From: Alphaproteobacteria bacterium
GTDB lineage: Bacteria > Pseudomonadota > Alphaproteobacteria > Micavibrionales > Micavibrionaceae
DNA length: 8,594 nt
Direction of reading: 5' to 3'
Assembly: GCA_030432775.1 (NCBI GenBank)
Contig: JAUILO010000107.1
Location: 1 to 8,594, forward strand
The notes under the pieces were generated by a model. That model made no database searches. It saw only the letters and a program-made list of their open reading frames with translations, and was not told the DNA's origin. The first letter of the stretch is position 1; each line of letters opens with the position of its first letter. This document shows positions 6,074 through 8,594 of this stretch, one piece after another. The position numbers and the translations under genes were made by a program.

Positions 6074-6496
6074 ATGTTTAATGAATTCAAAAACTTTATA
6101 GCGCGCGGAAATGTAATTGATTTAGCCGTCGGCATGATCGTCGGCGCATCCTTCACAACAATTGTAAAATCACTGGTTGGTGATATCATCATGCCGGTTA
6201 TTGGTATATTCACAGACGGCATCGATTTTTCGAACATGTATATCAATTTATCCGGCGGTGAATATGAAACCTTGAAACAAGCGCAAGAAGCCGGCGCTGC
6301 TACAATCAATTACGGCTTATTCGTCAACGCGCTGGTTCATTTTCTGATCATCGCGCTTGTTATCTTTTTTCTCGTAAAAGGCATCAATGCCGTAAAGGAT
6401 AAAGCGCAAGACCCAGCGGATACAACAGTCAAAACGCCACAGGATATATTGCTGCTTAAAGAGATCAGGGATTTGCTTGCCAAACAATCACAATAA
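6074..6496 (+). CDS. mscL: Large-conductance mechanosensitive channel MscL
   Basis: This inner-membrane emergency valve opens a very wide pore just before the cell would burst in osmotic downshock; the family forms homopentamers. The protein has 140 residues (E. coli MscL has 136). The N-terminal helix MFNEFKNFIARGNVIDLAVG leads into TM1 (about 14-45), which carries the family signature GNVIDLAVGMIVGASF and DIIMPVIG. G20 aligns with the gating residue G22 of E. coli. A periplasmic loop (about 46-78) and TM2 (about 80-103) follow. The cytoplasmic helix contains LLLKEIRDLLAKQ, the conserved C-terminal bundle. The start is fixed by homology; the ribosome-binding site is weak (AAAGAG, 6 bases upstream). 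No obvious terminator follows. Confidence 0.97.
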   Translation: MFNEFKNFIARGNVIDLAVGMIVGASFTTIVKSLVGDIIMPVIGIFTDGIDFSNMYINLSGGEYETLKQAQEAGAATINYGLFVNALVHFLIIALVIFFLVKGINAVKDKAQDPADTTVKTPQDILLLKEIRDLLAKQSQ

Positions 6497-6522
6497 TTTC
6501 CATGTGGCAATTTCCATGCGGC
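6495..6522. repeat. Tandem 14-base duplication at the mscL stop codon
   Basis: AATTTCCATGTGGC (6495-6508) is followed directly by AATTTCCATGCGGC (6509-6522), a 13 of 14 match. The first copy begins inside the TAA stop of mscL. Confidence 0.75.
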
Positions 6523-6531
6523 TTTTGTGCC

Positions 6532-6559
6532 TTGCAAAATAAAATTATTTTGAAATAAT
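6532..6559 (+). promoter_or_regulatory. Possible promoter of the small membrane protein gene
   Basis: TTGCAA (6532-6537) and AATAAT (6554-6559) are 16 bases apart within very AT-rich DNA. A second overlapping option is TTGAAA at 6550-6555 with TAATAA 17 bases further on. Either would give a short leader before the ATG at 6608. Readthrough from mscL is also possible because no terminator intervenes. Confidence 0.35.
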
Positions 6560-6607
6560 GATCCTGCTTAAATAATAAAAATTACAAAACAGGATAGGGA
6601 GGGTTTG

Positions 6608-6970
6608 ATGCGTTTTAGCAGCAGATCACAAATGCATAAAGGCATGGCCAAGAAAGCGTTTTTAGGCGCGGTTTTGGCAACACAGCTTATTGCTACCGGT
6701 ATTATCGGTTATGCCGCTAGTGGCGGTGATATGCATACACTGGGTATGGGGGCACTTACAACATTATCATCGGTATTTACCGGTGCTGTCGGCGCCGCTA
6801 TAGGCTTTGCCGGAACGGCGCTCGCTTTAAACTATAGTAGCAAAAAGAATGGCAGTGATGGGCTGAGTGATACTGCGGCATTTGTTAGTGTTGGTACCAT
6901 CGCAGGCGGGCTTGGCTATATTGCGGGATCCGTTGCCGGACCCGCTGTGTTGTTATCTTTGACGACATAA
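6608..6970 (+). CDS. Small glycine-rich multi-pass membrane protein, function unknown
   Basis: The 120-residue protein starts with a basic, serine-rich N-terminus (about 1-16). It is followed by three hydrophobic segments at about 18-37, 49-75 and 91-117. The second and third are dense in Gly and Ala with small-residue spacing (FTGAVGAAIGFAGTALAL; GTIAGGLGYIAGSVAG), as in glycine-zipper helices that pack tightly in membranes. A short charged loop (SSKKNGSDGLSD) separates them. I chose the ATG at 6608 over the TTG just before it because GGGAGG (6597-6602) lies 5 bases upstream. I do not recognise the family. It follows mscL on the same strand after 111 bases, so cotranscription is possible. 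An inner-membrane location is inferred from composition only. Confidence 0.75.
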   Translation: MRFSSRSQMHKGMAKKAFLGAVLATQLIATGIIGYAASGGDMHTLGMGALTTLSSVFTGAVGAAIGFAGTALALNYSSKKNGSDGLSDTAAFVSVGTIAGGLGYIAGSVAGPAVLLSLTT

Positions 6971-7009
6971 GTCTTTGATTGCTTCTATGATTGTCTATGA
7001 CCTCAGAGC

Positions 7010-7026
7010 GCACCAAGTGCTTTTTT
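7010..7026 (+). terminator. Possible weak terminator after the small membrane protein gene
   Basis: GCAC (7010-7013) and GTGC (7017-7020) form a 4-bp stem with a 3-base loop, followed directly by T6. The stem is short, so it may be inefficient. Its place between two converging genes makes the role plausible. Confidence 0.4.
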
Positions 7027-7047
7027 ATTACGCAGTACTTACAACAC

Positions 7048-7878
7048 TTATTGCACAGAACTGGATGCGGGTAATGTGTGTTGCTTCATAAAATCCCATG
7101 CCAGCAAATTGATATAATCCGCCAGGGTATAATACCAATGGTTATGGCCTTGCAGGATTTTAAGCTCAATTTCATGACCGTTACTGGAAAATGCCTGTGC
7201 AGTTTCACGTAGCTTTGTAATTGGAAAACCCTTATCATCTGTACCATTGATGTAAATTATCGGAATTTTACGTTTGGCTTTTTTAACTAGTTTTGTATCG
7301 TGGCTGCTGGCAAAACGCCCTGCGTGAATGGCTGTTGCGGCAAAGATATTGGATAATTCAATCGATATATAATTGGCAAAAATACCTCCGGCCGAATGGC
7401 CAAACAAATATGTACGTGTAGGGTCGATTGGGTAATTCTTATGCGCATCAATCAGAATATCCATCATGTAATCGCCATTATCGATTTTAAAATCCCAGCC
7501 ATTATTTGTGCCATCAGGGCCAATTAAAATTATGCCATACATATTGGCTACAGATTTCCATCGCTCTACAACCGATGCGCCGCTTCTATTTGCCCCATGC
7601 AACACAACAATCGCAGGGCGTAATCCGGGCGCTGCGTTCGGGGGTAGATAAGCCTGATATGTGCGATGTCTGCCGTCGATAATGACGGTATGTGTTTTCT
7701 GATCAGTCTTATTTTCGTGATAGGGTGCTTTATATTGTGAGGCTGGAATAGGGGGGATTAGTGTTTCCTCCCTGAGTTCACCGGCATAAAGCTGCGTTGT
7801 TAGGACCATTGCTATGAGGAATAGCAAAGTGAATATATTGAGTTTGATTATATGAATAGAAAAATGAATAGGGCGCAT
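7048..7878 (-). CDS. Secreted alpha/beta-hydrolase, PHB-depolymerase/feruloyl-esterase type (LpqC-like)
   Basis: This is an exported serine hydrolase of the esterase group that includes PHB depolymerases and acetyl- or feruloyl-esterases; the substrate cannot be told from sequence. Counting from the TTG at 7902 (284 aa), HTVIIDGRHRTYQAYLPPN (71-89) opens the domain and VVLHGANRSG (99-108) supplies the oxyanion region. GHSAGG (168-173) carries the nucleophile S170. The acid is D222 or D223 in INGTDDKGFP, and the base is probably H253 in QGHNHWY. DGTNNGWDF is typical of the LpqC/COG3509 type. The preferred start is the ATG at 7878 (276 aa). It gives a conventional signal peptide with a hydrophobic core (FTLLFLIAMVL) and a likely cut after LYA. 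The TTG would add eight residues. Neither start has a clear Shine-Dalgarno sequence. No starch- or chitin-binding module is attached. Confidence 0.82.
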   Translation of the reverse strand: MRPIHFSIHIIKLNIFTLLFLIAMVLTTQLYAGELREETLIPPIPASQYKAPYHENKTDQKTHTVIIDGRHRTYQAYLPPNAAPGLRPAIVVLHGANRSGASVVERWKSVANMYGIILIGPDGTNNGWDFKIDNGDYMMDILIDAHKNYPIDPTRTYLFGHSAGGIFANYISIELSNIFAATAIHAGRFASSHDTKLVKKAKRKIPIIYINGTDDKGFPITKLRETAQAFSSNGHEIELKILQGHNHWYYTLADYINLLAWDFMKQHTLPASSSVQ

Positions 7879-7964
7879 AATAATACCAAATATTTTGACC
7901 AAAACTTCGTTAGGGGTATTATTACGCCACTCCGTATATATTTGTCGCCCTAAATTAAGCCTAT

Positions 7965-7999
7965 AATGACTATTTTGGCTGTGAATGACTATTTTGGCT
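7965..7999. repeat. Perfect 16-base direct repeat at a gene end
   Basis: AATGACTATTTTGGCT occurs at 7965-7980 and at 7984-7999, separated by GTG. The right copy contains the stop codon and last codons of the minus-strand gene ending at 7989. The left copy lies just beyond it. Confidence 0.85.
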
Positions 8000-8594
8000 T
8001 GCTAACTGGTAGCTTCATATTCAAATCGTCGAATTTTTGCTCAATATCTGTGTCTGAATAAGGGTTAACACCAAAATTATATGGTCTGTCATACTCAACC
8101 AGTATTTCAAGAACAGGGTTTCTGTCCGATTTGATGAATTCAGGGTTGTGATATGTGCATGAGCCGTTATTAAAAGCGTCGACGAATGAAGTATGCGAGC
8201 GTGGTAAAAGATCAAATCCAGCAAGAGTTATGGCTATATCTCTTGCTTTACACACACGATGTAATTCACAAAGTTTTGATTTTAGTCCTGCTAAATCCGA
8301 ACGCGTTAAATTATCCATGATGATATCGCCATCAAGGGCAAATACATCATTCTTCTCGGCAGCTTCTCTTGATATATTGGCTGCCTTGGTCGCTTCGCTT
8401 AGGGCTTGTCTAGGCTGTGGTGCAAGCGGGTGTGTTGTATTAACACTTGCTTCATCTTTAAGTGTCTGGATCACCTCTTTGAGCCAGTGTTTAATGCGCG
8501 AAAGATCTTCTTTTCTATGTGTCTGGGATTGTTCCCATGCAATAAGGGTAGCGGGTCTTCTGCTGTTCTGTGCATTCTCTTTGAATTGTAGTGG
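7989..8594 (-). CDS. Unrecognised protein, 3' part only (gene continues past the right edge)
   Basis: The minus-strand reading frame ends with a TAG at 7991-7989. It stays open from there to the last base of the window, 201 codons plus stop, so the start lies outside. A GTG at 8474 could be read as a start, but codons upstream of it (for example LIAWEQSQTHRKEDLSRIKHWLKEV) look coding and continuous, so I treat it as internal. The visible part has an amphipathic, charged stretch likely to be helical, then an Ala/Pro-rich linker (HPLAPQPRQALSEATKAAN). A compact C-terminal region follows, with FALDGDIIMDNLTRSDLAGLKSKLCELHRVCKARDIAITLAGFDLL and LEILVEYDRPYNFGVNPYSD. There is no signal peptide or membrane segment in this part, so it is probably cytoplasmic. 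I recognise no family. It may share a transcript with the esterase gene downstream, as no terminator lies between. Confidence 0.65.
   Translation of the reverse strand, partial: PLQFKENAQNSRRPATLIAWEQSQTHRKEDLSRIKHWLKEVIQTLKDEASVNTTHPLAPQPRQALSEATKAANISREAAEKNDVFALDGDIIMDNLTRSDLAGLKSKLCELHRVCKARDIAITLAGFDLLPRSHTSFVDAFNNGSCTYHNPEFIKSDRNPVLEILVEYDRPYNFGVNPYSDTDIEQKFDDLNMKLPVSKPK

Noticed and set aside
7989..8474. Complete 161-residue gene starting at the GTG at 8474
   Set aside because: The frame is open upstream to the window edge with plausible coding sequence, so the gene is better treated as partial.
1..8594. Mobile element, CRISPR array, toxin-antitoxin pair or phage-defence island
   Set aside because: There are no spaced repeats of array type, no transposase or integrase, no paired small overlapping genes and no nuclease or ATPase motifs. 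The window reads as ordinary chromosomal stress and envelope genes.

Overview
The window looks like chromosomal DNA from a Gram-negative bacterium, most likely a proteobacterium with an AT-leaning genome (roughly 40% GC by eye). The reasons are a lipoprotein-type signal, Escherichia-type MscS and MscL, a YcbB/LdtD-type L,D-transpeptidase, and an IbpA-type small heat shock protein. That last gene sits behind what reads as a ROSE-like RNA thermometer. ROSE elements are typical of alphaproteobacterial Hsp20 genes, so an alphaproteobacterium is my first guess, but nothing here proves the class. I see no transposase, integrase, phage gene, CRISPR array, tRNA or rRNA.

Layout. A bidirectional terminator (1-30) is followed by mscS on the minus strand (72-911). 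After a 290-base divergent region come a small putative lipoprotein gene (1205-1588, +) and its terminator. Next is a TTG-started TerD-family gene (1792-2472, +). A structured leader (about 2549-2670) precedes the hsp20 gene (2668-3153, +), which ends in a strong terminator (3181-3208). On the minus strand follow an exported protein of unknown function (3240-3932) and the L,D-transpeptidase (4214-5974), with a terminator between them. Divergent from the transpeptidase is mscL (6074-6496, +), then a small glycine-rich membrane protein gene (6608-6970, +). On the minus strand again are a secreted alpha/beta-hydrolase of the PHB-depolymerase/feruloyl-esterase type (7048-7878) and the 3' part of an unrecognised gene that runs off the right edge (7989 to beyond 8594). 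No gap exceeds 300 bases.

How the genes fit together. Most appear to be separate transcription units, each with its own promoter and often its own terminator. The shared theme is stress at the cell envelope: two osmotic safety valves (MscS and MscL), a 3-3 cross-linking transpeptidase, a lipoprotein, a TerD stress protein and a temperature-responsive chaperone. This grouping is an inference from content, not an operon.

The clearest new observation is the hsp20 leader. A hairpin pairs the whole Shine-Dalgarno sequence with a strand containing UUGCU, the hallmark of ROSE thermometers, and a longer hairpin lies just upstream. Other points of interest are a TerD domain interrupted by about 50 residues, two short tandem duplications located exactly at gene ends, and three proteins I do not recognise.
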